From: Desulfocapsa sp.
GTDB lineage: Bacteria; Desulfobacterota; Desulfobulbia; Desulfobulbales; Desulfocapsaceae
DNA length: 64,000 nucleotides
Assembly (NCBI GenBank): GCA_022712895.1
Contig: JAFLJS010000023.1
Span: forward strand, 122,196 to 186,195
Direction: 5' to 3'
Each line of letters opens with the position of its first letter. Position 1 is the first letter of the stretch. The position numbers and the translations under genes are program-made. Below are positions 35,590-43,730 of the stretch, one piece after another. Under the pieces are notes generated by a model. That model saw only the letters and a program-made list of their open reading frames with translations, did not search any database and was not told the DNA's origin.

Positions 35590-38448
35590 TCAGATTTTTT
35601 CAATCCTGGTTTTGATATATTTAAGAGGCGGTGTTGCCGTCCACTTACAGGTCGTATTCGGCCTGAGCAGTACGTTTGTATTAAAACCTTTATACTGTGG
35701 ATATTTTGGATCTCCTTCCAGACCATACTTATGGCCAAAGCCACCTGCTGCAGCGAGTACGCCCTGGCGAATCCCCCAGGTTACTTTGGCTATAGCTTCA
35801 ACAGAAGCCCATGGTGAACTGATTCTCACGGTGTCACCATCAGCAATTCCAAGCTCTTTTGCGTCCACGTAATTGACCCATACAGGATTGCTGCCACAGG
35901 CTTTCATCAGGGAAACATTCCAGAAGGTGGAGGTATGTTCATGCTCAAGCACACGGAAGAAGCCCAGAATCATGGGATGGTCACTATCTGGTTCAAGATC
36001 TGGCCAGTCTTCCCAGGGATCTTTGTAGTCAGGAAGTCCATCCACACCGTTTTCTTCAGCCAGCGGATTCATAAAGTTATACTTCCCGGTCTTTGTATTT
36101 CCAGACGAACCGTAACCTGCCGGAGGATTCATCGAACCCCACTCTTTGTATTTAAAATACTCATGCTCATCGGTGATGTGATATCCAACTTTCCTTAACT
36201 CCTCCAGGGTGATATCCTGGTTGCGGAGCTGGTTTTCAAGGAATTCATCTTCGCTTTTCCAGGTAAAATATTCTCCATATCCCAGTCGTTTGGCAATCTC
36301 CTGAAAAATTGAGACCACCGATTTAGAGTCATACATTGGTTTGATGGCCCGCTGGGAAAGCGAAATAAAAGATTCATACATCCAGTCAGCGACGACACGA
36401 CTCTGCTCAAGGTAAGTACAATCAGGAAGCACCACATCACACAACTCGGTGGTATTAGACATGTAACAGTCGATGGAGCAGGAGAATTCCAGTTTTTCAA
36501 TGGCACGCTTGATCGATGGCTCACTGCCACAAGACATAACGGGATTACCAAAATAGCAAAGCATCGCCTTCAGCTTGCCCTCATCCACATCTTTTTCGAA
36601 ATACGCCGGAATCCAGCCGCTCCAGAGATGGCCTTTATCGAGTTTAAATTTTGGAGCATTGTTAGGCGGCTTAGCCTGATCATCACTCCAGGCTGAAGCG
36701 AGTTTTTTCTTGCGAACAAGAGAAGGGCCACCGGGTGCGTCAAAGGTACCCATCAGACCGTTCATCGCAATAAGTGCCTGAGTTGCGTGCAGCGTATTTG
36801 GTGCCTGGCTAACGCCGGTCCAGCTGTTGACCCCAACGGCAGGAGCTGCAATGGCAAATTCATGAGCCAGGCGGGTAATGGTACCTGCTGATATCCCACA
36901 GATTTCAGCTGCCCACTCAGGTGTACGAGCAACGCCATCTTCCTCCCCCATAAGACGCTTTTTGAAAGCGTCAAAACCATAGGTCCAGCTCTCAACAAAT
37001 TCTTTGTTATAGAGATTTTCTTTCACCAGCACATAACACATGCCCATGGCCATGGCACCGTCAGTACCGGGCTTGATGGCAATCCACTCTGAGGCCAGCT
37101 TTGCAGTCTCACTACGCCTGGGGTCTATCACCACCAGCTTGCAGCCACGCTTAACTGCCTTTTTCAGAGTAGCAACTTTTCGCTGTCCTGCAGATGTTGC
37201 CAGTTCGTTGATACCAAAAAGCATGATAAATTCTGAATTTTCATAATCTATCCAGGGACGCTTCTCGCTGAAATTTTTCTCATTTGCCATACGTGCTGGG
37301 TTATCGCACATCTGTCTGTGGGTAACCTTGTTTGGAGTACCGTAAGCAGACATCACTGCCTCATGGCACCAGTTATTGAAATCATTGCCACGATGAAAAC
37401 CAAGCTCTGTAGGTTTGATTCGTTTTAAATTTTCAACGGTACGATCGAGCGCCTCTTCCCAACTGGCCTTACGGAATCTACCATTCTCCTTGATCAGTGG
37501 AGTTTTCAGTCTATACGCAGAGTATGTATTATGATGGGCATTCGCACCCTTAATACAAAGTCTGCCACCACCCTTAGGATCACCAGGCAGCCCCTTACAA
37601 CCAGTTATGATATTGTCTTTAACCTTCATCTCCTGGCCACAAAGTCCCAGACAAATAAAACAATGCGATTTGACACTTTTTAATTTTTCAGGTGCTACTG
37701 TTCCATCGGCAAGAGTTACATAGTCATCACCCAGTTCCAGTGTTGCAACAGCCTTACTCATATGTTCCAGAATATAGGAATAGGATTCATCAGTAGCCTG
37801 CTGTGAAAGCATGGCAAAAGCAAACATGCGCTCATTGAAGAGAAAACTCATGGTGATCTCTGCAAGTCCACGATAAAACTCTGTCTGCGCTGCACTGGTG
37901 AGGACAGCTGAGAATTCAACAACCCAATTCAGAAGATGCCCCCGAAGAAAATCAAACTCTTGATCCTGTTTGACTTCTTTATAGGCAGCCTGTTCCGCAA
38001 AATGCCGCATGAGTTCAAGTTCTGCTGCGATATGGTCGTCCAGGTCAAGAAAGTCTTCACGCTTATGCAATCCGGCCTTATTCAAAACTTCACGCATTTT
38101 GGCAACTGGCTCCTGCATAACCAGAGGTTCACGGGTAACATAGCAGGATTCATATGGAAATGCGGGATTACAGCCAGCATTTAGAAAAAGATCGGCATAT
38201 TCATAGCGCAGTTCATTAAAGACGTCTGCTGCTGACGCAGATTCCAAGGTTCCGCGTATCCGGCCAAGCCCAGAACAGAAATCTTGAATGGTACACACTT
38301 CCTGAAGTTTTTTTATCTGACCAAGGAATGCTTTCTCTCCCATTTTTTCAATAAGCCACAAAGGGATTTCATCGCGATAAAGAGTGGAAAGAAACTGGTA
38401 TATCTTTGCTCGGGCCAGATTTATTGCTTTACTATCCATACTATTCAC
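35590..38448 (-). CDS. TorD-like chaperone fused to molybdopterin oxidoreductase
   Basis: 952 residues. Residues 1-220 are a complete TorD/DmsD/NarJ-type chaperone: the signature YADLFL...PAFPYESCY (83-102) and DDHIAAELELMRHF are intact. From about 255 the protein is a CISM-type molybdoenzyme. It has [4Fe-4S] cysteines 263, 266, 270 and 298, a candidate Mo/W ligand Cys381 in HRQMCDNPARMA, and a C-terminal MGD-binding domain (GFFRVLEHEHTSTFWN...). No Tat signal, so cytoplasmic. No iron-sulfur or membrane subunit is encoded nearby, as in acetylene hydratase-like single-subunit members. Such chaperones are normally separate proteins, so the fusion is unusual. Substrate unknown; the exporter and sensors in the operon hint at a sulfur compound. 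Confidence 0.88.
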   Translation of the reverse strand: MNSMDSKAINLARAKIYQFLSTLYRDEIPLWLIEKMGEKAFLGQIKKLQEVCTIQDFCSGLGRIRGTLESASAADVFNELRYEYADLFLNAGCNPAFPYESCYVTREPLVMQEPVAKMREVLNKAGLHKREDFLDLDDHIAAELELMRHFAEQAAYKEVKQDQEFDFLRGHLLNWVVEFSAVLTSAAQTEFYRGLAEITMSFLFNERMFAFAMLSQQATDESYSYILEHMSKAVATLELGDDYVTLADGTVAPEKLKSVKSHCFICLGLCGQEMKVKDNIITGCKGLPGDPKGGGRLCIKGANAHHNTYSAYRLKTPLIKENGRFRKASWEEALDRTVENLKRIKPTELGFHRGNDFNNWCHEAVMSAYGTPNKVTHRQMCDNPARMANEKNFSEKRPWIDYENSEFIMLFGINELATSAGQRKVATLKKAVKRGCKLVVIDPRRSETAKLASEWIAIKPGTDGAMAMGMCYVLVKENLYNKEFVESWTYGFDAFKKRLMGEEDGVARTPEWAAEICGISAGTITRLAHEFAIAAPAVGVNSWTGVSQAPNTLHATQALIAMNGLMGTFDAPGGPSLVRKKKLASAWSDDQAKPPNNAPKFKLDKGHLWSGWIPAYFEKDVDEGKLKAMLCYFGNPVMSCGSEPSIKRAIEKLEFSCSIDCYMSNTTELCDVVLPDCTYLEQSRVVADWMYESFISLSQRAIKPMYDSKSVVSIFQEIAKRLGYGEYFTWKSEDEFLENQLRNQDITLEELRKVGYHITDEHEYFKYKEWGSMNPPAGYGSSGNTKTGKYNFMNPLAEENGVDGLPDYKDPWEDWPDLEPDSDHPMILGFFRVLEHEHTSTFWNVSLMKACGSNPVWVNYVDAKELGIADGDTVRISSPWASVEAIAKVTWGIRQGVLAAAGGFGHKYGLEGDPKYPQYKGFNTNVLLRPNTTCKWTATPPLKYIKTRIEKI

Positions 38449-38455
38449 CTTTCTT

Positions 38456-38842
38456 TTACACGTTCATTGCGCTTTTCAAGCCTCTTGCCTTCAGGACTTT
38501 TTCAACCTTATCTTCTAATTCATCACGATCGATGGGTTTAACGCAATATTCATCGGCACCCAAACTGATCGCTTCCCGTGCAGTTTCTACTGTGGGATAG
38601 CCTGTAAGCATAATCGCCTTCATAGTAGGCCGTAATTTTTTGAGAATCCCCAGCACTTCAACTCCACTCATTTTTTCCAGTTTGATGTCAAGGATAGCCA
38701 GATCCACGGCATTCTCCTTCGCATGAGCAATGGCCTTATCTTCTTCAGTGAAACAATGTACTTTGTGACCCTTTTTAGAAAGGATCTTCCCAATCAGTAC
38801 TGTTGCATCCAGTACATCATCCAGAGCTAATATTTCAGCCAT
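38456..38842 (-). CDS. single-domain response regulator
   Basis: 128 residues, a receiver with no output domain: acidic pair at LDDV, acceptor Asp in LAILDIKLEKMSG (about residue 54), Thr in MLTGYP and Lys in CVKPID. Encoded 7 bp before the molybdoenzyme and 35 bp after the PAS kinase, it is likely the kinase's direct partner, acting by phosphotransfer or protein contact. The first acidic position reads ALDDV rather than VDDE, a mild variation. Confidence 0.9.
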   Translation of the reverse strand: MAEILALDDVLDATVLIGKILSKKGHKVHCFTEEDKAIAHAKENAVDLAILDIKLEKMSGVEVLGILKKLRPTMKAIMLTGYPTVETAREAISLGADEYCVKPIDRDELEDKVEKVLKARGLKSAMNV

Positions 38843-38877
38843 AACGTCTCCTTTTTATAGTGTATTTCGTATCATAT

Positions 38878-40443
38878 TTATTTTTTGTTTACAGAAACTG
38901 GTTCCCCTGAAAGCACGGGTAATTTCACATAAAAAGCAGTACCCTGCAATTCTCCCTCTTTCCCATGGGCCGGACTCTCAACCTCAATAACACCGCCATG
39001 CTCCTGGATAATTCCATAGGAAACAGAAAGACCCAGTCCCGTTCCTTTCCCAACAGATTTGGTGGTAAAAAAAGGATCAAAAATCTTGGCAATAACATCT
39101 TCTGGAATACCATGTCCAGTATCACGTATTATGGCCACCACCCTGTTACTCTCTTCTTCGAAATGACTGGAAAGAAAGAGATCACCTCCACCCTCTTCTT
39201 CCATGGCATGATGGGCATTATTGATGAAGTTAACAAAAACCTGACGTAACTTTTCCGTATCTCCGACAACGGTTGGTAAGTCTTCACTAAAGTCACGATG
39301 GGCATGGATATGATCCATGTTTAGGGAGTGTTCCGTTACAGCAAGGACATCGCTTAGGACTTCATTGATCAAAATATTTTCCCGAGCACTCTCTGCCTGA
39401 CGAGAGAATTTCAGCAAATCTGCAACAATTTTACGGCACGCTTTTGCCTGGCGTTCTATAACTATCAGACTTTGTCCTTCTTCACTGTCAGGAGTAAAAT
39501 CATCCATCATTAACTGGGAATAACCAAGAATTACCCCTAGTGGTGTATTGATTTCATGGGCCACACCAGCCGCCATTTGTCCAACAGAGGCCATCTTTTC
39601 ACTGGAGGCCAATTGCTCCATCATTGTTCTGACCCGGGTTAGATCTTTGGCAATGCCTTCACAACCAGTAAACTCCCGGTTTTCACCAAACACAGCAGTT
39701 GCTGATAGAAGAACGTAGATAACCGTTCCATCAGCACGTAAGAATTCGACCTCCAGATCTTCCACAAACCCCACAGCAACGATGGTCTCAAGATAGTTTT
39801 CCAAATCCTCTTCATTACAAAAGATGTCGTGTAATTTAAGTTCCTGCTCTTCTTCCATGGAATAGCCAAGCATCTCAAGCCCTGCAGAATTCATATTGAC
39901 TAGCCTGTTAGTAGAGTCACAGAAATAAACCATATCCTTGGAATTGATGAAGAAATTACGAAATTTCTTTTCCGATGCAGAAAGTTTTTTAGTCCGTCTC
40001 TCCACCATGTCTTCAAGATCCACATTCAACTGTAGGAGTTTATCTGCTGATATTTCAAGCTGATCATTGGCTTCTTTTAAGCTATGTGCCTTTCTCTGAA
40101 TGGCACGATACCCCTCTATTCCCTTGTGATAATATATACTTACAGCGGCCAAGGAGATCATCAACAGAGTGTTAAACCCTCCACTGTACGGAGCTAACAC
40201 CTGCCACTGTTCCCTATTATCGAGGATCAACAATATCTGCTTGATAAGATGCCCCACTGCACGAGAAACGGAAAAACAGAACAGAGTAAGGCAAAAATAG
40301 AAAAGAAAACCCCACAGGAAATTCTCAGACTGTTTGCGGAGAAGGAGCCATGCGTAACGCAGTGAGAGAAATGAAAGAATGATAATAACAAGAGACCCTG
40401 CCATATCGATCATTATGGCGGGAAGCATAGGAAGACTGGTCAT
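38878..40443 (-). CDS. membrane PAS sensor histidine kinase
   Basis: 521 residues. The N-terminal 115 residues hold about three helices. A coiled coil (about 115-155) leads into a PAS/PAC domain (about 160-275), HisKA with AAGVAHEINTPLGVILGYS (phospho-His about 299) and HATPase_c with GKGTGLGLSVSYGI. It is a complete, probably active kinase. Its ATG overlaps the stop of the membrane protein upstream (ATGA), suggesting that the small protein is part of the sensor. Partners are the receiver at 38456 and perhaps the sigma-54 regulator at 41339. Confidence 0.92.
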   Translation of the reverse strand: MTSLPMLPAIMIDMAGSLVIIILSFLSLRYAWLLLRKQSENFLWGFLFYFCLTLFCFSVSRAVGHLIKQILLILDNREQWQVLAPYSGGFNTLLMISLAAVSIYYHKGIEGYRAIQRKAHSLKEANDQLEISADKLLQLNVDLEDMVERRTKKLSASEKKFRNFFINSKDMVYFCDSTNRLVNMNSAGLEMLGYSMEEEQELKLHDIFCNEEDLENYLETIVAVGFVEDLEVEFLRADGTVIYVLLSATAVFGENREFTGCEGIAKDLTRVRTMMEQLASSEKMASVGQMAAGVAHEINTPLGVILGYSQLMMDDFTPDSEEGQSLIVIERQAKACRKIVADLLKFSRQAESARENILINEVLSDVLAVTEHSLNMDHIHAHRDFSEDLPTVVGDTEKLRQVFVNFINNAHHAMEEEGGGDLFLSSHFEEESNRVVAIIRDTGHGIPEDVIAKIFDPFFTTKSVGKGTGLGLSVSYGIIQEHGGVIEVESPAHGKEGELQGTAFYVKLPVLSGEPVSVNKK

Positions 40444-40913
40444 ATTTTTTCATCCTCACAGCTGCTACGATATATAGTTTTCATAGCCAGATAGAGAAAG
40501 AAGAGCGACGGAATACTGAAAAGATGATCAAGTTGTGTAAAATAGTACCAAAGTTTTACACCGGTAAATGGTCCCTGGAGATGCGTACTCAAATATCCTG
40601 CCTCACGCGTATAATCTGCATGATCAATAAACGGAGCAAGAAAGTGTCCTGTAAAAGCCACCACGTTCCAAGCGATCATGAAGATGCAGAAGATTTGCAG
40701 AAAACGCCATCCCTGTGATTTAAAAGCGCTCTGTCGAACCCCCCAAAAAAGATACCCCAGTGCGGCAGTATAAAAAATGTGGGCTAATTGATGGACGTAT
40801 AAACCCTCTGGAGCACCGTGACTTTGCACAGCCCACGCATTTCCAGGACACACAGTTACCATCAAAAGGAGGAGAAACGGAAACATCTTTCGTGTGTTTT
40901 TTATAGCATTCAT
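40440..40913 (-). CDS. unrecognised His-containing membrane protein, possible sensor subunit
   Basis: 157 residues with a signal-like first helix (about 10-29, ending NAWA) and three more helices. Several His residues lie near helix ends (SHGAPEGLYVHQLAHIFY, FTGHFLAPF, DHAD), a pattern that could coordinate heme or metal, though no motif proves it. It is the first gene after the sigma-54 promoter and overlaps the kinase gene by four bases. A function as membrane input module of that kinase is a reasonable guess. Confidence 0.68.
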   Translation of the reverse strand: MNAIKNTRKMFPFLLLLMVTVCPGNAWAVQSHGAPEGLYVHQLAHIFYTAALGYLFWGVRQSAFKSQGWRFLQIFCIFMIAWNVVAFTGHFLAPFIDHADYTREAGYLSTHLQGPFTGVKLWYYFTQLDHLFSIPSLFFLYLAMKTIYRSSCEDEKI

Positions 40914-41001
40914 TTCATACCATCAAAATATTTTAGGTTTACCACAAACCTGTCAATACCTGCCCGCAACTAGAAGCAGTAGCCCACATTGCCTATGACA
41001 T

Positions 41002-41017
41002 AGCACAAACAGTGCCA
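41002..41017 (-). promoter_or_regulatory. sigma-54 promoter of the molybdoenzyme operon
   Basis: On the minus strand TGGCACTGTTTGTGCT: perfect -24 element TGGCAC, GG-N10-GC spacing and -12 element GTGCT (consensus TTGCW). It lies about 90 bp before the first gene of the leftward operon (ATG at 40913). The 425-bp gene-free region 40914-41338 otherwise holds the repeats at 41135 and 41262. A sigma-54 activator gene is immediately upstream (41339-42772). Confidence 0.75.
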
Positions 41018-41134
41018 CATTTGGGGAACATTTCAACATTTCACGAAACAACGTAAAATCAGTATGATATTCTAGGCAAGAGATACATCGTGGTAAAATA
41101 CATTTTGGATAACGACAGCAAGGATGTGCACCTA

Positions 41135-41272
41135 AATCGATGCACTGCACCAAAACGAGTGCAGTTCTGCGATGAGGCAATACTCGCGATGTATACTGTA
41201 TCCGCTTGTATTGTTATGGATAAATTGATGCTGAGGGTCTAAACTAAGACTGATGCCGCACAATCGATGCAC
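41135..41272. promoter_or_regulatory. two copies of AATCGATGCAC, candidate activator sites
   Basis: The 11-mer AATCGATGCAC occurs at 41135-41145 and 41262-41272, about 120 and 250 bp upstream of the sigma-54 promoter. The first copy is part of an inverted repeat GTGCA...TGCAC (41126-41145). Position and repetition fit enhancer sites for the NtrC-type regulator encoded next door. This is inference. Confidence 0.45.
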
Positions 41273-41338
41273 CTGAGAAGGCAAGAAAAACTACCTGAAA
41301 ATGATCACTGAGTGTATTGCCTGCGACAGAACTGAAAC

Positions 41339-42772
41339 TCAATCTCTGAACGCCTTGGATATCACCTTAAAACGCTGCATCAGACGTTGAAAAGATTGGC
41401 GTCCCAGACCACTTTCACGGGCAGCAGCAGATACATTCCCGTCACTCATAGTTAAAGCTCTTTTCAGATAGGTGGAAGAAAAAGAAGACATTACTTCCTC
41501 CTTTGCCTCATTGTATGGAAGTCGATGAACACACACAGGGATGTCCACTCCTGGCCTGTTCGTTGAATCGTCTTTTGCTAATTCTTCAGGACTGAGCAAA
41601 TCCTTGGGGGTGATAATACTACCAGGAGTGAGAAGCACTGCGCGATTAATTCTGTTCTGTAACTCACGAACATTCCCCTTCCACTCCCTTCGTTCCAGAC
41701 ATTTCAATGCTTCTTTGGAAAGTTCCATATTGATACGTTGATACTTTTCCACATAAATATTAAAGAAATGAAGGGCCAGCAACGGGATATCCTCCTGCAT
41801 ATCCTGTAGTGACGGCATAACAACCGTCATCACATTCAAACGATAAAAAAGATCTTCCCTAAACTCCCCTTTGGCCATCTTCGCCTCAAGATCCTGGTTT
41901 GTAGAAGCCAGTACACGAACATCAACCTTTACGGTGCTGGTCTGGCCCAGTGGCTGGATCTCTTTTTCCTGCAACACCCGGAGCAGCTTCGTCTGTAGAG
42001 AAACAGGGATATCAGCAATTTCATCAAGCAGGATGGTAGAGCCTGCTGCCTCAAGAAAGAGCCCATCTTTATTATGATCTGCTCCTGTAAAGGCACCTTT
42101 TGCATAGCCAAAAAGTTCACTCTCTAAAATATGTTCTGGTAAGGCCGGGCAGTTGACGATAACCATTTTCCTTGCTGCACGATCACTCATCTGGTGAATG
42201 GTTCTGGCTGCGACTTCTTTACCGGTTCCTGATTCACCACGGATCAGGACCGTTGCATCACTCCGACCCAGTCGAGTCAGTAGAGTGATTGCACTCTTCA
42301 GAGACCGACTGTGTCCTATAAAGTCAGTCGCTCTATTCCCTTTTTGCAACTCTTTTTGCAGTTGGGAATTTTCGCGTAGCAGTTGCGTTCGCTCAAAAGC
42401 ACGGAGAATAATCAGGCTGACTTTTGTATTCTCAAAAGGTTTTTCCAGAAAATCATAGGCTCCATCTTTCAGGGCTGCAACTGCCATTTCAATGGTGCCA
42501 TACCCTGTCATGATAACAACGCTGATGGACCTGTCTATCTCATAGACCGTCCTTAACAATTGCAAACCATCAATGCCTGGCATGACAATGTCAGTCATAA
42601 TCACATCTGGATGCCAGGAGGCGATCTGCTCAAGCGCTTCTTGGCCGGATAGTGCAATGGCAACCTCACAATCACATTTTTTCGCAAGAACTTTGCGCAA
42701 AAGGACAAGCAGATCCATTTCATCATCTACAATGAGCAGTCGTTTAGGTACCAGGGATTCCATGTCTCTCAT
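41339..42772 (-). CDS. NtrC-family sigma-54 activator (response regulator)
   Basis: 477 residues. Receiver with VDDEMD and acceptor Asp in VIMTDIVMPGIDG. AAA+ domain with GESGTGKE, the sigma-54 loop GAFTGA and LLDEIADIP. C-terminal HTH NVSAAARESGLGRQSFQRLM. All parts are intact. It is the last gene of a unit with the PEP-utilising enzyme and phosphatase (2-base gap upstream), and it stands next to the sigma-54 promoter at 41002, its most likely target. No kinase is adjacent upstream; the PAS kinase at 38878 is a candidate partner. Confidence 0.93.
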   Translation of the reverse strand: MRDMESLVPKRLLIVDDEMDLLVLLRKVLAKKCDCEVAIALSGQEALEQIASWHPDVIMTDIVMPGIDGLQLLRTVYEIDRSISVVIMTGYGTIEMAVAALKDGAYDFLEKPFENTKVSLIILRAFERTQLLRENSQLQKELQKGNRATDFIGHSRSLKSAITLLTRLGRSDATVLIRGESGTGKEVAARTIHQMSDRAARKMVIVNCPALPEHILESELFGYAKGAFTGADHNKDGLFLEAAGSTILLDEIADIPVSLQTKLLRVLQEKEIQPLGQTSTVKVDVRVLASTNQDLEAKMAKGEFREDLFYRLNVMTVVMPSLQDMQEDIPLLALHFFNIYVEKYQRINMELSKEALKCLERREWKGNVRELQNRINRAVLLTPGSIITPKDLLSPEELAKDDSTNRPGVDIPVCVHRLPYNEAKEEVMSSFSSTYLKRALTMSDGNVSAAARESGLGRQSFQRLMQRFKVISKAFRD

Positions 42773-42773
42773 C

Positions 42774-43730
42774 TCAGCCTATTCCTGTATCACGTGTAGC
42801 CTGGAAATACTGCTGCACAAAGCGGCCGGAAAGGGTATCGACAATAGAAAAATGCAACGCGTCATCGGCGAGGAATGAATCCGTCAATGCGAGGAAAATA
42901 TCCCTGGAAATTTTTACTGTTATACCCTTGAGCATACTCTTCTGTTCATCATTGCTCACTGTACGGCAACGTAAAGGGCGATGATCACAAATCAGACAAT
43001 TGCCGTCTTCTGCAAGGGGACACAAATAGTTTTCCAGTGTGGAAACATTGACTGCCCGTTCAAGAATGTCATTACGCTTCTCCCTGCTCAACCTTGAATT
43101 TACGACATGACTGACATACACGGCCTCGATCAACTGCAGGTCAAAGGGCTGCTTACAGATAGCAGGATCAAATCCCCCCACCCTGCCATCTGCCAGTAAC
43201 GCATCGTAATCATGGAAAAATGGCAGAAGATCTATTGTGCTGGGATTTTCAATACTTGCCTCCCTTGCATCCAGTTGTCCCTGTTGCTTACTGTACTTTT
43301 TAAGGAGTTTCCACTGGCTATAGTTGGTTGGATTCGCCCTTGTCCCTTTGAGTTTCTTCTCCGTATATTTAAGAGCAAGCCCTCGCCGCAATAAATAAGC
43401 AGAGATAAAAGTGCCTGTTCGTCCATGTCCATGACGACAATGGACAAGAACTTTCTTCTTTAAATAGAGGCTTTCATCCAACCATTCCAGAGCCTCTTCC
43501 ATCTTTTCGAGATCCGGTGCACACTCATCGGGAGTGGGGAGAAAACAGACCTCAAACCCAGCCTGCTCTTCAATTTCATGCAGATCGCTGAATTCTCCGC
43601 AGAGATTAACAATGGCCCCTACCCCTTGGTCTTTGATGGAATCAAGCTCGTCATATGACATGGGAGCATAGCCAACGGCAAGTTGGCTGGTTAACCAGGT
43701 AAGCTGGTATGTCATGTTCAGTTCTGCCAT
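42774..43730 (-). CDS. dual-specificity phosphatase with C-terminal YkgJ-like Cys cluster
   Basis: 318 residues from the ATG that overlaps the stop of the PEP-utilising enzyme (TAATG); the longer frame to 43745 is less likely. The Cys phosphatase loop HCRHGHGRTG (Cx5R) is intact, with an Asp upstream in the DECAPD region. The C-terminal third (about 165-318) carries CPLAEDGNCLICDHRPLRCR, which matches the end of the YkgJ family, thought to bind a metal or Fe-S cluster. The phosphatase plus Cys-cluster combination hints at a metal- or redox-controlled phosphatase. The substrate may be the His- or Ser/Thr-phosphate systems nearby. Confidence 0.82.
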   Translation of the reverse strand: MAELNMTYQLTWLTSQLAVGYAPMSYDELDSIKDQGVGAIVNLCGEFSDLHEIEEQAGFEVCFLPTPDECAPDLEKMEEALEWLDESLYLKKKVLVHCRHGHGRTGTFISAYLLRRGLALKYTEKKLKGTRANPTNYSQWKLLKKYSKQQGQLDAREASIENPSTIDLLPFFHDYDALLADGRVGGFDPAICKQPFDLQLIEAVYVSHVVNSRLSREKRNDILERAVNVSTLENYLCPLAEDGNCLICDHRPLRCRTVSNDEQKSMLKGITVKISRDIFLALTDSFLADDALHFSIVDTLSGRFVQQYFQATRDTGIG

